Assembly: GCF_000313135.1 (NCBI RefSeq)
Contig: NW_004457297.1
Coordinates: forward strand, 93,714 to 157,713
Length of the DNA stretch: 64,000 bases
Direction: 5' to 3'
From: Acanthamoeba castellanii str. Neff
Taxonomy: Eukaryota > Discosea > Longamoebia > Acanthamoebidae
In this document: in pieces, positions 1 through 11,733 of the stretch
Numbering within the stretch: position 1 is the stretch's first letter
How the letters are laid out: every line of letters begins with the position of its first letter
Program-made: the position numbers and the translations under genes
The notes under the pieces: generated by a model
Told to the model about the DNA's origin: nothing
Databases searched by the model: none
What the model saw: the letters and a program-made list of their open reading frames with translations, nothing else

Positions 1-176
1 CCTCCGCCCTCCGCCCTCCGCCTCCCGCCTCCCGCCTCCCGCCTCCCGCCTCCACCTCCTCATTCCGCCCTTCCACCTCCGCCTCCCGAATCCACCTCCG
101 CATTCCGCCCTCCGCCTCCGCCTCCCGCCTGCCGCCTCCCGCCTCCCGCCTCCGCCTCCCGCATTCCGCCCTCCCT
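1..176. repeat. CCTCCGC/CTCCCGC low-complexity tract
   Basis: Irregular tandem 6-7-mers of the type CCTCCGC and CTCCCGC fill the left edge. A shorter tract of the same kind lies inside an intron of the RNPC3-like gene at about 24625-24690. This tract may therefore be intronic sequence of the WD40 gene that runs off the window. Confidence 0.8.
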
Positions 177-2015
177 CTATACATTTCCATTCACCGATAG
201 ATTGATCGTACCATGTTGATGTGCCCCTCGTGCGCGCGCACCGTGGCCAGGGATTGCAGGAGGTGCCGGAGATCCCACACTATAATCAGGCACCACCAAT
301 ATATCAGTACATTCCACACGCAACATGTGTGGAGGCGGAGGAATGTAGTGTGTAAGGTGGAACGAACGGTGGATGTCGTTGAAGGTGCCCGCAGCGAGCT
401 TCTCGCCGTCGAAGTCCATGCACCAGACGCCGTTGTCGATCTCGGCCTCTTCCACGGGCTTCACCGGGCGGCGCAGGTCCCACACCTTGACCGTGTTGTC
501 GCCCAGCGCTCCTCCTGCGGCTCAGCCCCACACCACCGGCGCCATCAGATGGTCAACTCCGCACACGCACACGCACACGCACACACGCACACGCACACGC
601 ACACGCACACGCACGCAGGTACCGGTCAGCAGGGTGTTCCCCAGGAACAATAGGCTGCGTATCTGGTCATTGTGTTTGTGTGCGCCTTCGGTCGAGAGCA
701 ACAACTTGTTCGCCTGCAGGTCCCAGACTGTAGGGTGGTTGGCTTGAGCACACACGCCCAGCACACGCACGCACACACGCACACGACGACACGTGACATT
801 GCAGGACTGGCGTACTCTGTATGGTGTCGTATATGCCCAGCACGGCCTTCTCGTCATCGGACTGCGCGGTCCACATGTGCGCGTGCCGGTGCGCCGTCTG
901 CTCGGCCTACGGAGCAGGACCCAACGGGAGCGTGATCAAGTGTCAGAGTCACCGCACGCACACGCACACGCACACGCACACGCACCAAAGCACACGCACC
1001 TTGATCTCGCCGGTGGTCCCGTCCAAGGCGAGGAGGGCCGGCGAGGAGTGGTCTCCGGTGACGAGGAGGTCGGTGTGCGGGTTGTAGTGGAAGCCCAGGA
1101 ACGAGCGATTCGACTTCGCGTCACCGGCCGTGTACTTAAGCTATGACACACACACGCACAGGAGTGAGCGCCATCATCACCACCTACACTTACTGTGCAG
1201 TCGTCGTGTAGACTGGGAGTAGCCACAGCGCACCTTCAACTCGGATGTGGACCAATCGTAGCAGTCGATTGAGGCTTTGTTGCTGCTACAGAACACCTGC
1301 ATGCATACCATACATTCACACACACCACACACACACATCGCGATGTGGGCGGACGAAAAGTGGGTGAAGTATGAGCGCCTTCAAGGGGGCGTACCTTGTT
1401 GTCGACCAGCTGCAATCGCTCGACGGACATGTCCACCTTTGTCAAGTGACTCCGGTACCGGCCCTGTCGTCGTAGGAGAGCTCGCGGGTCAACAACAGCA
1501 GCAGACCGATGATGATCGTCAGGTGGTTGCAGGCGGGAGTTGGTGGAGGTCCTACCTCTTTCCAGGGACGTGCCAGGCGCACCCGCTCGCCAAACCTCTG
1601 CTTCCACCCCTTCCCCTCTTTGCATTTTACAAAAAGTAGTATTAATTATATTTCTTATTTCTTTTTTCTTTTTTTTTGAAACAAAAAAATGGAAAATAGA
1701 AATAAAAAATTATTATTTCGCTGAAGAGGGGAGTACGTGGTGAGGAAGCTGAGGAGGTGCGCCCCAAGCGGGGGGGCCATTGTGGCGAAAGGCGCTCTGC
1801 CAGAGGGTGTCCAGGCTGCACAGGTCGTGGAGTCGACGGCACGACAGCGGCAGCCCACCGCCAGCCAGCTCCCTCACCGGCAGGAACGACGCCACGTGCG
1901 CCCACACCTCGGCCGGCAGGTCCACCTCCTCGTCCGTCACCACCACCTCCATCACGTCCCCCTCCTCGCCCTGGGCCACCCCTCCTCTCCCACCTGTGGC
2001 CTTCACTGCCTCCAT
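1..2015 (-). CDS. F-box/WD40-repeat protein, 3' end beyond window
   Basis: Likely substrate receptor of an SCF ubiquitin ligase: the F-box binds Skp1 and the WD40 propeller binds the target. The start ATG is at 2015. The first exon encodes an acidic leader and then an F-box (DLPAEVWAHVASFLPVREL, about residues 33-75). Further exons give blades that include NTVKVWDLRRPVKPV and GTFNDIHLWDLRH. The latter is created by joining an exon ending near 367 (donor GTTCGT) to one starting near 278, which keeps phase. The last blade visible ends in AHEGHINM near 213, and a GTACGA donor follows. The protein therefore probably continues past the left edge, through the CCTCCGC tract. Several introns carry CACACG repeats. 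F-box and WD40 assignments are firm; the specific target is unknown. Confidence 0.8.
561..616. repeat. (CACACG)n intronic microsatellite
   Basis: A run of CACACG hexamers lies in an intron of the F-box/WD40 gene. A second, shorter run of the same unit lies at about 954-984 in the next intron. Confidence 0.85.
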
Positions 2016-2191
2016 TAAAATTTGGGTTAAACCGTATTCCTAAAGAAAATACAAAAAGATATCATTATTATGTGGAATATTTATGTATGCAAATATATAA
2101 AATAGATATTCGAATAAATGTTCCATACACACCATTCATTTGTTGAAGATAACTGGGGACAAGACCACATGGTTGCTCACCATCATCATCA

Positions 2192-3209
2192 TCAGTGGAA
2201 GAGCTTGTAGCCGTGGTGGTCGGGCGAGCCGCTCATGCAGAGGATGATGGCGGCGATGAGGGAGAGGATGCTGGCGCCCACGAAGAGGCCCCAACCGGCC
2301 TGCGGACCCGAGTTGTCGCCCACAAAGTCGTACTTGATGTTGATGCTGTCCTCGAGCGCCGACGGGTGCCAAAAGAGGAGCAGCCACGCGGCGAAGGCGA
2401 AGAACGACGCCAGGAAGGCGATCACGATCAACGGAATCCTCAGCTTGCTCCTGAACTTCAGCTTCTGCTCACATTCACATTCGCCTCAGGTCTGAGCCCG
2501 CACCACATGCAAGCTGGTGCGTGTGCGTGTGCGGTGGTGCGTGTGCGGTGGGGCGTGTGGCTTAGGTGGGGGGTGTGAAGAGACGCACGTGGCAGAAGTC
2601 AAAGGCCCAGGTGAAGAGGATGAGGGTCTCAACGGCGGTGAGGAGGATGGAGATGATGACAGCCGTCAGGATCATGCCCCACATGGCCCTCAGCTTATCG
2701 CCGCCGCACTTGTCGTCGGTCCAGTCGCAGCTGAACTTGCCCACCAGGGTGGACTCGACGTGCGACAGGTACTCGGTAATCGTCACCACGGCCTTGTACT
2801 CGTACCTGGCGTACGAAAAAAGGGGAAAAAAATGAAATTATTGATTGGGTATAATATTCTGATAATAATTATTGTTTTTTCGGCCTCTTTTTTGAAGGGG
2901 CGCACTGCGTGTTGCACAGGACGTGGGACCCTCTCAATGATTGGTATCAATGAGAGAATAGATAATTAGTCTTATAATTAATACAATTATTAAAGTAATT
3001 GTTATATTGATATATTGGATCATATTTTCCTCAATATTATTCTACAATGAGGGGGAAAGGGGAGATAAGACAGATTTAGGCCTAGGGCGAGGGGCGAAAG
3101 GGAAAGAGAGAGAAGCGTACCAGGGGCTGGGAGCGGCGGCAAGCTCGAGGATGAAGATCAAGGCCACGAGGCCCAGCAGACACAGAAACTTGACGTTAAC
3201 GAACCCCAT
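2192..3209 (-). CDS. four-transmembrane protein of unknown function
   Basis: Small membrane protein in about three exons. The start used is ATG 3209, giving MGFVNVKFLCLLGLVALIFI; an in-frame ATG at 3245 is possible. TM1 (about residues 7-25) is followed by an intron with a GTACGC donor. An extracellular-type loop with two cysteines (FSCDWTDDKCGG) precedes TM2 (AMWGMILTAVIISILL). The last exon holds TM3 (IPLIVIAFLASFFAFAAWLL), a loop, and TM4 (GWGLFVGASILSLIAAIIL), then a short tail ending GYKLFH. The layout of four TMs with a Cys-containing first loop resembles claudin/PMP22-type tetraspans, but I see no diagnostic W-GLW-C-C motif and assign no family. Confidence 0.7.
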
Positions 3210-3523
3210 CACTATTGATTGTGTGGAAAGAAGAGGCGGCAACAACGAAAGAAGCTAGCGCGCAAGGGGAAGAAGAAACAAACAGACAGTTGCCTGCCAG
3301 TTTAGTTTGACCTTCTCGACGCGTCTGTGGGCCAACAAGCTCGAGTTGTGGTTGGTGGTTTTTGGTCGTTGTTGCGGCCACGTCCGCCAATGGGACCGCC
3401 CGTTCCCACAGAGAAATGAAAGAGAAAATGAAGTGTTGTTGCTACAACCGGTACTGGTCGGCGGTTGCTTCACGGGACACTGCAGGGGAGGTTGGGCCTT
3501 GTGGCTGCATTTTAAAGAGTTAG

Positions 3524-4957
3524 TTAGGTCAGGTACGACTCGGGCGTGGGCGGCACGAACTGCGCCAACACGTCGCACAGGCTCACCACCCCCACCGGCT
3601 TGTTGTTGCTGTCCACCGTCCACACGCGGTGCACCCTGCGGTGCGTTAGCGCTCCGTCAGTCACTATAGCTTCGTCATCCTCGTCATCACCCTCATCAAC
3701 CAACGGACATGGTGGTGTAGCACGTGGTGGCGTTGAGACGTACTTGTTGGCGGTCATGGCGCCGAGTACGTCTTCGAGGGAGTGGTCCATGGTACAGGTG
3801 AGGGGCGAGCCGGTGAGGCAGTAGGACACCGGGACGAACATCTTCTGGAGCATCTCCTCCGGCTGATCCGAGGGCTCCAGCTTCAGCTTCTTGATGTCGC
3901 TCGCGCTGATGGTGCCCTTCAGATAGCCTGGACATGCCCAGTGCGCCCGGGCGAGTGTGTGAGCTCTGGACTGATCTTGGAGTGGTGGCAGATGAGGGTA
4001 GGGAGAGCACCTTGCACGTCGACGACGGGGAGGGCCGAGACCTTGTGCTCGTCGATCTTGAGCAGGGCCTCGATCATGGTGGCGTGGGAGGGCACCGTGA
4101 CCATCTCCTTCTTGGCTCCCGGCGACGCAAAGTCCCTCACGACCAGACCACGCAACGACTGCCAGCAGGCACAGTCACTGTGTGAGCGCCCACCTTAGCC
4201 TTCATCGAAGCAAGCAAGTACTGAGGAACCTTGGGAACGCTCTCCCTGTGCTGATGCAACCACTTGGCCAGGTCGAGCTGCGACAAGATGCCCAGGAACT
4301 GGTGCAGTGAAGGGTTAGCAAACGCCACAATACGAAGGGGAGGGCTTACAGGACCCAAGCACGCACCTGGTCGCCCTCCTCGGCGGTGATGGGAATGCGG
4401 TGGGTGTTGGGGTCCGTCAGCAGCTTCACCAGCGTCTGGCCTGGGGTCTTGACCGACACTGGCGCCCACGTCGTACGCTCTACTCGATGCAGTGTTGCGC
4501 CACCACATTATTTGATGCCCACTCCTCAACTGCTGCATCAACAAGACGTAGTGGAGTAGAAGGGGGGGGGACCTGAGAGGCCGATGAGGGCAGTGACCGG
4601 GGTGGCGCGTATCTGGGCGCGCTGGTCTTCGTTGAGGGAGGCGAGCTGGTGCTTGAGGGCGTCGAGGTTGAGCTGCTCGCGCTCGAGGCGCTTGGTGCCG
4701 CCCAGGGAGCCCGAGAAGCGGCACAGGAAGGCCACCAGGTCGAGCATGTCGATCAGGCCCACGAACCCGTTGCACGTCGCGTCGTAGACGGGCGCCGATA
4801 GCACGTCGTGGGCGGCGAACAGGCCCAGGGCGTCGATCATGGTGTCTGTGGCGTTCACAACGCGCGTGTCCTGCTCCTCGACCAGCGCCTGCACGTTGAG
4901 CTGGTCCACCAGCCTGCCCCACTCCTTCCACTCCTCTGCTGGTATGTTGGTCGCCAT
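3524..4957 (-). CDS. protein with four CBS domains (AMPK-gamma/SNF4-like)
   Basis: Tandem CBS domains form Bateman modules that bind adenosine nucleotides; in SNF4/AMPK-gamma they sense AMP/ATP. The start is ATG 4957 (MATNIPAEEWKEWGRL). CBS1 is VNATDTMIDALGLFAAHDVLSAPVYD; CBS2 is split by introns around 4250-4480 (FLGILSQLDLAKWLHQH). CBS3 includes VTVPSHATMIEALLKIDEHKVSALPVVD. CBS4 ends in RVHRVWTVDSNNKPVGVVSL, followed by CDVLAQFVP, and the stop is at 3524. Four repeats and the spacing fit an SNF4-like single polypeptide with no kinase domain attached. Whether it is the true AMPK gamma subunit or one of the many paralogous CBS proteins cannot be decided here. Confidence 0.8.
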
Positions 4958-5177
4958 CTTCTTACTACAACAAGGTGGTGTGCTTCTTCTTCTTCTTGAG
5001 GGTGAGTGCAAAGTTGGCCAAAGGCGTGGCTGTGTCGTGTGTCGTGTGTGCGGCGACACACGCAACATGTACGGCAAGCGCCGACGAAATTTCAGGCACT
5101 CGCCCGCCAGACTGCACAACAAGAAGACGAAGAGGGAACGAAACTTCAATTTCAGGCAAAGTGAGAAGAGGAGGAGC

Positions 5178-7088
5178 TCAGGCGACGGCTTCGTCGTCGA
5201 GCGTGAGCGCCTCCAAGTGGTCCACCAACTTGAAGTCTCGCCTCTTCCACGTCTTGATCGCTTCGTCGTACCGGTCCGACGGCACCTGCCGCGCGACCAC
5301 CACCCGATCAGCACACAAACAACAAGGTGGTGTCATGTGTTGAAGATGAAAGTGGAGCGTACGAGGATGAAGGAGGTGAGATAGGTCGACACGTAGAGTA
5401 CAGGCACGCCCGCTTGCGCCATGGGCGCGGAGATGTAGCTCACCACGCCGGTCTCGACTGTCGTCATGACAGAGCACACACACGCGGTCGTCAGTGCACA
5501 GAGCTCGGCAGCACGCGCGGAAAGGCAGGCCTCGGCTGCGCAAGCTGCTGCACGTACAGAAGCCGGCCTTCTTGGCTCGCTTGATGGGCCGCCACGCCGA
5601 GGAGGAGGAGAGGGCTTGCTTGGGGAAGAGGGCGAGATGCTCCTGGTCGGCGATGAGCGAGATCTCGTCATCCGCGAATGTGAAGGAGAAGAATCGAGAC
5701 TCACTGCGAACCACCACAGGAGGTGGCATCAGTACTAACAAAGTAATGACAACACACGACACAGCACTGGAGACAAGAGAAGAGCGTACGGGTTCTCGAA
5801 GAAGATGAGTTTGAGCAGAGGTCGCGTGCACTTGGCGATGCGTTCGCTGCTGCACGATTCCAATCACAACGAACCAAGGCGATCGTGTATTTATTTGAGT
5901 GAGGCCAGGTGAGTGCAGAGTGTCCAACTCCTCAAGACGAGCAAACGATAATAAGATAATAGATAATAAATAAAGAAAAAAGGAGGGTCATGGGCACCTT
6001 GCTGCGAAGAGTTGTGTGGGGAAGGTGACGAGGTTGTGTACATAGGGGGACGGTGGAGGCCGTGGGGGCGGGGTGATGGAGTTGGGTTTGCTGGAGCACA
6101 GCTTCTTGCCCAGCCAATCCAGTGCTGTTTCAAAGTGCTTCTTGGGGACCTGGTGACGGACAGACACGACGCAAAACATGTAAAGAGCACACACATGAGC
6201 GAGAGAGAGAGAGAGAGAGAGAGTAGGTTGGTGCCACGCGATATGGAGTGAGGGCGTACCAGGACAAAGTCGTGCTGCGCTGTGGAAAGGTAGTAGACGG
6301 TGATCTCCTTGAGCGACAGGTACGACCCCACCAACGACACGCAACCAGATTCGGCTGAGAATAGAGCGCGTATGGGAGGTGGAGAGTCAGCGCCCACGCG
6401 CATCTACAATCGCACCACCACCATGGCGTCACATGGAGCATCACCAAAGTCTAATTCAGCAACGAACGTACAGGGGATGCCCGAGGAGCCGATGTCAATC
6501 TGAATGACTCGCCACGGTTCCTCCAGTCTTTGGACGGTTTCGTCAGAGGGAAAGAGCGGCATGATGTTCTCGTCCACGATCATCGAAATGCACCCATCGT
6601 GCTCTGCGGGTAGTTGTATGTACGCATCAGCACCACACACCAGTGATGTAAAAAGTGATAAAAGGATGGTGAAGAGGAAGAAGAAGAAGTAGGAGAAGGA
6701 GAACAAAGCCAATATAAAGGGGGGGAACATGTGCCACCAGTGGCAAGTGTTGTTACCGGTGTAGCTGAAGAATTGCGTGGGGGCGTCGCTCTCGGTGCTG
6801 TAGAGCAGGGTCTTAAGGATCGGCGTACTGCACCGCACCGCGTCTTCCTTCTTCATCCTGTAGGGGCACTCAGTTAAGGACAGTACGTTGGGTTCAACAT
6901 CTCCTACACTGCCAGCTGCCTATCAAATTTGCCAACAAGAGTCGCAGATTTTTTTTTCAATCAATCGGCAGGCGCTACACGATTTGCCAGGGAGGAACAA
7001 GAAGAAGGGCAACGTACGAGAGGAGGTAGACAGTTTCAGGGCGAGGGGTGAGGCCAATCCAGCAGTCATGGTTGGCGTGCTCGTCCAT
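5178..7088 (-). CDS. CASTOR-like ACT-domain protein (candidate arginine sensor for TORC1)
   Basis: In animals CASTOR1/2 bind arginine through four ACT subdomains and control GATOR2/TORC1. Here the same tandem layout is visible. The first exon starts at ATG 7088 (MDEHANHDCWIGL) and joins at GTACGT into the exon that begins at 6857 (LSMKKEDAVRCSTPILKTLL). Then follow PTQFFSYTEHDGCISMIVDE (donor GTAACA, acceptor CGCAG) and the ACT strand-helix segment SLKEITVYYLSTAQHDFVLV. The second half repeats this with ESRFFSFTFADDEISLIADQ and later VPVLYVSTYLTSFILV, ending in TLDDEAVA at the stop (5178). The STxxxxFxLV signature occurs twice, as in CASTOR proteins. Arginine binding is inferred only; the pocket residues were not aligned. 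Confidence 0.8.
6196..6224. repeat. (GA)n microsatellite
   Basis: About 13 GA dinucleotides inside an intron of the CASTOR-like gene. Confidence 0.85.
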
Positions 7089-7454
7089 GGTGCTCGTCTC
7101 TCGGTTGTCCTTGGAATGAACAGATGACCGACCAATTCAGGCAATCAAATGAACACAGGCAATCAGATTGTGTGTCAATCCGGGTGCGCGTGCTTGCCAG
7201 CCGAAGAAGAGAACAAACGCAAGAAATCCAAGAAAGAAACTGTCCACCCAGCAACCTCTCTCTCCGTGTCCTCCTGGTTGGTCCTCGATGAAATTTCGAA
7301 CTTATCGAAAACCCACAGCAAGGCCTGATCCTGCCACCTTCACCCCTTCGTCACGATGTTGGTTAGAGACCACGCCACCTTGTTCAATCCGACCAGACGT
7401 TCAACTGAAGCATTTGATGAAAAAACCTGTGTACAAGAGGGTGGAATGTGAGGG

Positions 7455-9956
7455 TCAAGCGTGGAGTTGGGCGCCGAGGTAGCCGCTGTGCGACCCAAAT
7501 ATGTGTGCAGGGGCGACGCTGCGTGGTGGTGGTAGTGGGTCCATCTCCTCCGGCTTGAGCTCGTCGCTCATGAACATGCCATCGGGCGAGCGCGGCATCT
7601 CCATCGGCCCGCTGCCGCCTTGGCCCGACGACTCGTCGAGCGTCCAGTCGCAGAGCTCGAGCTCGAGGCCACCGAACACGGCGCTCGGCTCGATCAGCTC
7701 CGGCGGGAGCTGGATGGGCAGCGCCGACGGACCCAGCGGCAGCCCGTATGTGGGTGAGAACGGTTGCTGATGTTGATGCTGACGCTGATGTTGATGCTGT
7801 GCAAAGTGGTGGTGATGGTCTTGATGCTGATGATGGTTCGGGGGCTGATGCTCCTGGAGGAAGGTTGACGGGTGTGGCGGGTAGGGGAGGAAGGAGAGCG
7901 GGACCGCGGAGGCGACTGACGGCCGCGCGTGTGCAAGCAGCTGCGGCGCCGACTGCGAGCGAGACGAGAGGAATGGCGGCACGGCCTTCTGGTGGCCGCC
8001 GGGCGCCGTCAGCTTCCGTTCCGCCAACGGTTGTGTTGAGGGTGGAGATGAGGAGGCGTTGATGAGGGTGTAGCCCTGCGAGAGGTAGATCCCGCGGAAG
8101 GTACCGGTGGGGGTGCCACCCCTGGTGAGAATGGCCGAGGCGGAGGCTTGCCGCGGCAGCTGCGGCGAGCCGGCCTGCGTAGACCCGGCGCCTTGCCGCG
8201 GTGCCGATCGACGGTTGCGGGCCTTGGTGCGCGGCGACACCTGACGCGGGGCCGCGAAGTGGTGTTGACCGCCGGCCACCGACGTAGATGACTGCGAGAG
8301 CTGGCTCAACCCCGGTATCGTCTGTGTCAGCGGAGGCGGCTGTTGCGCAGCGGCCACATTCGGCTGTGGATGCTGCTGAAGTGGAGAGCCCGAGGGGAAG
8401 AAGGTGGTGGTCTGCGGCATCGATTCGGCGGACGACGAAGACAGAACCAAGCAGGTGGACACGACCGGTTGAGCCAGCTCTCGCAGCGGGTAGCCGGCAT
8501 AGGCTTGCTGCTGCTGCTGTGACTGAAGCCTTCGGGCCTCTTCGTCCTCTTCGCGCTCGAGCACGGTGTCGTACTTGTGGCGAATGAACGACGCAGCGAC
8601 GTGGCGCTGCTCGAGCACCCCGATGACCTCGATCAGCGCGTGCGCGTATCGTCGGTCGGACTGCATGAAGATGTGGAAGAGGGAGTCGAGGGTGCAGAGG
8701 GACGTGGGCTGGAAGTATTCGAGGTCGTTCCGGGCCACCTCGAACGCGTTGATGGCCCACTCCACGGCCATGTTGATGTTCCCGAGCTCGCGGTGGCACT
8801 CGGCCTTGAGGGTCTTGGTGGTGAAGAGGATGAAGGCCGTGATCGACGGGTCAAAGTAGAGTGGGCGCGACCACAGCGATGGCATCGACAACGATGGCGA
8901 TGATGACGTCAGCGCGTCGTTGGTGGTGTTGGTGGTGACGTTGTTGTTGTTTGTGTCGCTTCTGCCATCGGCGAGGCAGATGAGAAGCTCCTCAAACTCT
9001 TTGAGCTCTTCCTCGACCTCGTCCAGTCTCTTCACCGCCTGCAGATAGAAGGCATCCCCCTGGTAGGTGTCGTCTTGTGGTGGCCCGTCGATGATAAACG
9101 CCCACAGGCTCTCCGTCTGAGATGGCCACCACATGACACGCAACACGACACGATCCAGGTGCGATGGAGTGAGCCACGTATACACGCGAGGAGCACCAAG
9201 AGAGGAGGGATGGGCACCTTCAATAGGAAGCGCAGCGCCTTAACCATTTCGTCCGAGATGTGAGTGGTGCTGAAGGGGAAGGTGTGCTCCAAGGGCAGAT
9301 CCATGATCGCGCGCAGAGTTAGCATGATCTGGTTGCGCAGGGTCTCCTCCAGTTCTGGCGTCCCGTGACTGACCAGCAGACATATGCATTTGATGTACAC
9401 CACCGATCGCCTCGCCTCGATCTTCTCGCACAGCTGCGCGAGAACAAGCACCAAAAAAGTCAGGCGACAGGACACACAAAACGTACAGCGCAAACACACC
9501 GCGTACCTTCATTGCCATGAGGAGATATTTTGAGGAGACTTGCATGTTCAGAGGGTCAAGCACGTAGAACGAGAGTCCGAACAGGCCTAGCGCAAGCCAG
9601 TACAGCTGATGCGCGGGCTTGGTTTGCTGTCGCTCGAGCAGGAACTCAGCCATGCGCAACGCTCTGGCAAGCAGCTGTTCGGCCGTTTTCATGTCTCCCG
9701 ATGTGCGAGCGCCTGCAACGGTGATGAAGCGAGCCGTCAGTGAGGGATTGAAAGCAGAGCAGTGGTATTGTTCATTGTTTGCCGTGAGCGCACCAAGAGC
9801 AGCGGCAACGTGGAGGCAGAGTGACATCTCAGTGGGCACCACCGGCTCCGAGGGCGCAAACACAGAGTCCAGGTTTGACTGCGTGAGCCACTCGGGCAGG
9901 ATAGGAAACAGGAGCCATATCTTGTCCCGGTACACCACCAGGAACTGGTCACCCCG

Positions 9957-9987
<31 letters not shown>

Positions 9988-11078
9988 GAGCTAAGAAGGA
10001 CAGTGTGACAAGTGCATCGTTGGTGGCACTAACCTTGCCAATGCCCGGTGATGAGCGTGGTGATTGGCTCGTCGCCGCAGCTGCCGGTACAGTAATCGAA
10101 TGCCCGTCCTGCTGCGTCTCCCGCGTCCCTGGTGACGCGAAATTAGTGAGTTGACGCGCGTATGTGTGTGGTCAAGAAGAGGCCCGCCAACTCCTTACCT
10201 GCACTCTCCACCGGTGGAGCGGTCTTCTTCTGTCGGCCGAGCAGGTCGGTTGCGCTCTTCCAGCTGTTGCTGCTGTGGACGAGGGTGCTGCTCCGCGGGT
10301 GGGTGGCTTTGGTGGCGGGGGTGAAGGGGCAGTTCTCGCTCGCATACAGCGAATCACGTTCGGGCGCACTCGAACTGCGCCGCAGCACGCGCTCCTCTTT
10401 GGACACCTTGAGGCTGCGTCGGTTCCGAGGCGTGCTCGCCACCGGCGTCGATGCTCCTGACGACGACGACGACGATGACGAGTTGATGGGTGGTTTGATG
10501 ATCCATTGCTGCGGCTGCTGCAGCTTTGGAGGTTGCGTGCTGCCGGTGGTGGAGCTCGCGGGCCGCGGAGACGACAAGGGCGTCGAGCGCGGAGATGAGG
10601 AGCGCGGCGAGGTGGAGAACGAGGAGAAGCACGAACAGAATGCCGACCCACAGCTGCACGGGCCGTAGGGACCCGGGGTGTGGGTGAGTGCGCCCGCCGA
10701 GAGCGAGAGGCCGGAGGGGGGCAACAGGCCGAACCCGCCCTTGTTGTCGGTCTCCGAGTAGGGGATAGGGTGTTCCATGATCCACCCCGAGTCCGAGTAG
10801 AGCATCGAGCCGTGCGCGTTGGAGAACGACGAGCTGCGGCCGCCGTCACCGCTTGGGCGTCCCAGCGAGAACGTCTGACGCGGCGATGGCGGCGAGTTGC
10901 AGAAGGTCCACTTCTCCCATCGGTACTGTGGCTTCTGGGAAGATGATGAAGATGAGGCTGCCGACGAGGAGGATTCGCGGTGACGAAGGATCGGGCTCTT
11001 GTTGGGGGCACCATCGCCGCCACCGCCGCTGGCGTTATTGAAGTGGTTGGGCACCTCGACCGAGGCGTTGTTGTTCAT
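7455..11078 (-). CDS. large Ser/Pro/Gln/His-rich protein with central helical region, function unknown
   Basis: The start is ATG 11078 (MNNNASVEVPNHFNN). About 300 residues of Ser/Pro-rich low complexity follow, then several exons with an ordered, mostly helical core. Recognisable pieces are VVYRDKIWLLFPILPEWLTQ, ALGALTANN, LARALRMAEFLLERQQ, LYWLALGLFGLSFYVLDPL and IKCICLLVSHGTPELEETLR. The last large exon continues with LKAECHRELGNINMAVEWAI and then a long Gln/His/Pro-rich tail ending at 7455. The core pattern (Pro-rich hydrophobic box, later ALRMAE helix) recalls the middle homology region of fungal Zn2Cys6 transcription factors. I see no Cys6 cluster, so that is only a suggestion. The low-complexity ends fit a transcriptional regulator. 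Confidence 0.65.
9959..9986. repeat. (CA)n microsatellite
   Basis: Fourteen CA units in an intron of the Ser/Pro/Gln-rich gene. Confidence 0.85.
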
Positions 11079-11733
11079 CTCTTCCCAGAGAGGAAGTGGA
11101 GAGAGATTGGGCTGACGTGTGGCTGAGTAAAAGAGAAAGAAGGAGGAAGGAAGAGAAGTCAGCCACGATCTTCCCTTCTATGGCCAGAAGTGAGGAGTGG
11201 GTCAAGTCTCTCCAGCGAGTTGGATGCCTAACGCCCGTGAACGGACAAAACCTTCTGCTGTGTCCTGGGATCAGGTTGCAAAGTCGCGAGGTTGTCGCTA
11301 TTGCAAAGACAAAACACGAACCAAAGCGGGGCTGAGAGAATTACCTTTTGCTGGCAGAACATTCCTAAACGGAGCTGCTGACCGAACACCTGTTCTGGTG
11401 GTACGCAAATAAGCTCCAAGAGTGGGTGACCGCAGCGTATGAGCAGGACCACGCGGGATGAGACGAACTGGCGCAAGTGGCGCAATCGCTGAGAAAATTC
11501 GAAGGCCATGCGGCTGCCATTCTAGTGACCACCACGCTCCATAAGTGTACACAGGGCAAAGAGGAGAGGATTGTGTGTAAGGTGCGCGGTTGCGTGGCGG
11601 GCGGAAGTTGAGCCAGCATTCCTGGAGACTGCAGAGGCTCAAGCTTGGCGCCTCTCCTATGCAATCCACAAGGCATCCCACCTGAGGAACAAGATAGACC
11701 AGCACGACACACGCCACAGACGCACTTGGTGAG
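11079..11733. other. 655-bp spacer without recognised gene
   Basis: This lies between the start of the Ser/Pro-rich gene and the stop of the ankyrin-SOAT gene, both on minus. It should hold the 3' UTR of the latter and the promoter of the former. I see short open frames but no recognisable domain, repeat or RNA gene. Confidence 0.5.

Noticed and set aside
213..1146. Plus-strand open frames with long HTHTHT or HAHAHA runs
   Set aside because: They are translations of CACACG intronic microsatellites opposite the F-box/WD40 gene.
10162..10668. Plus-strand open frame opposite the Ser/Pro-rich gene
   Set aside because: GC-rich shadow frame; the minus frame has a consistent start, splice sites and domain-like core.
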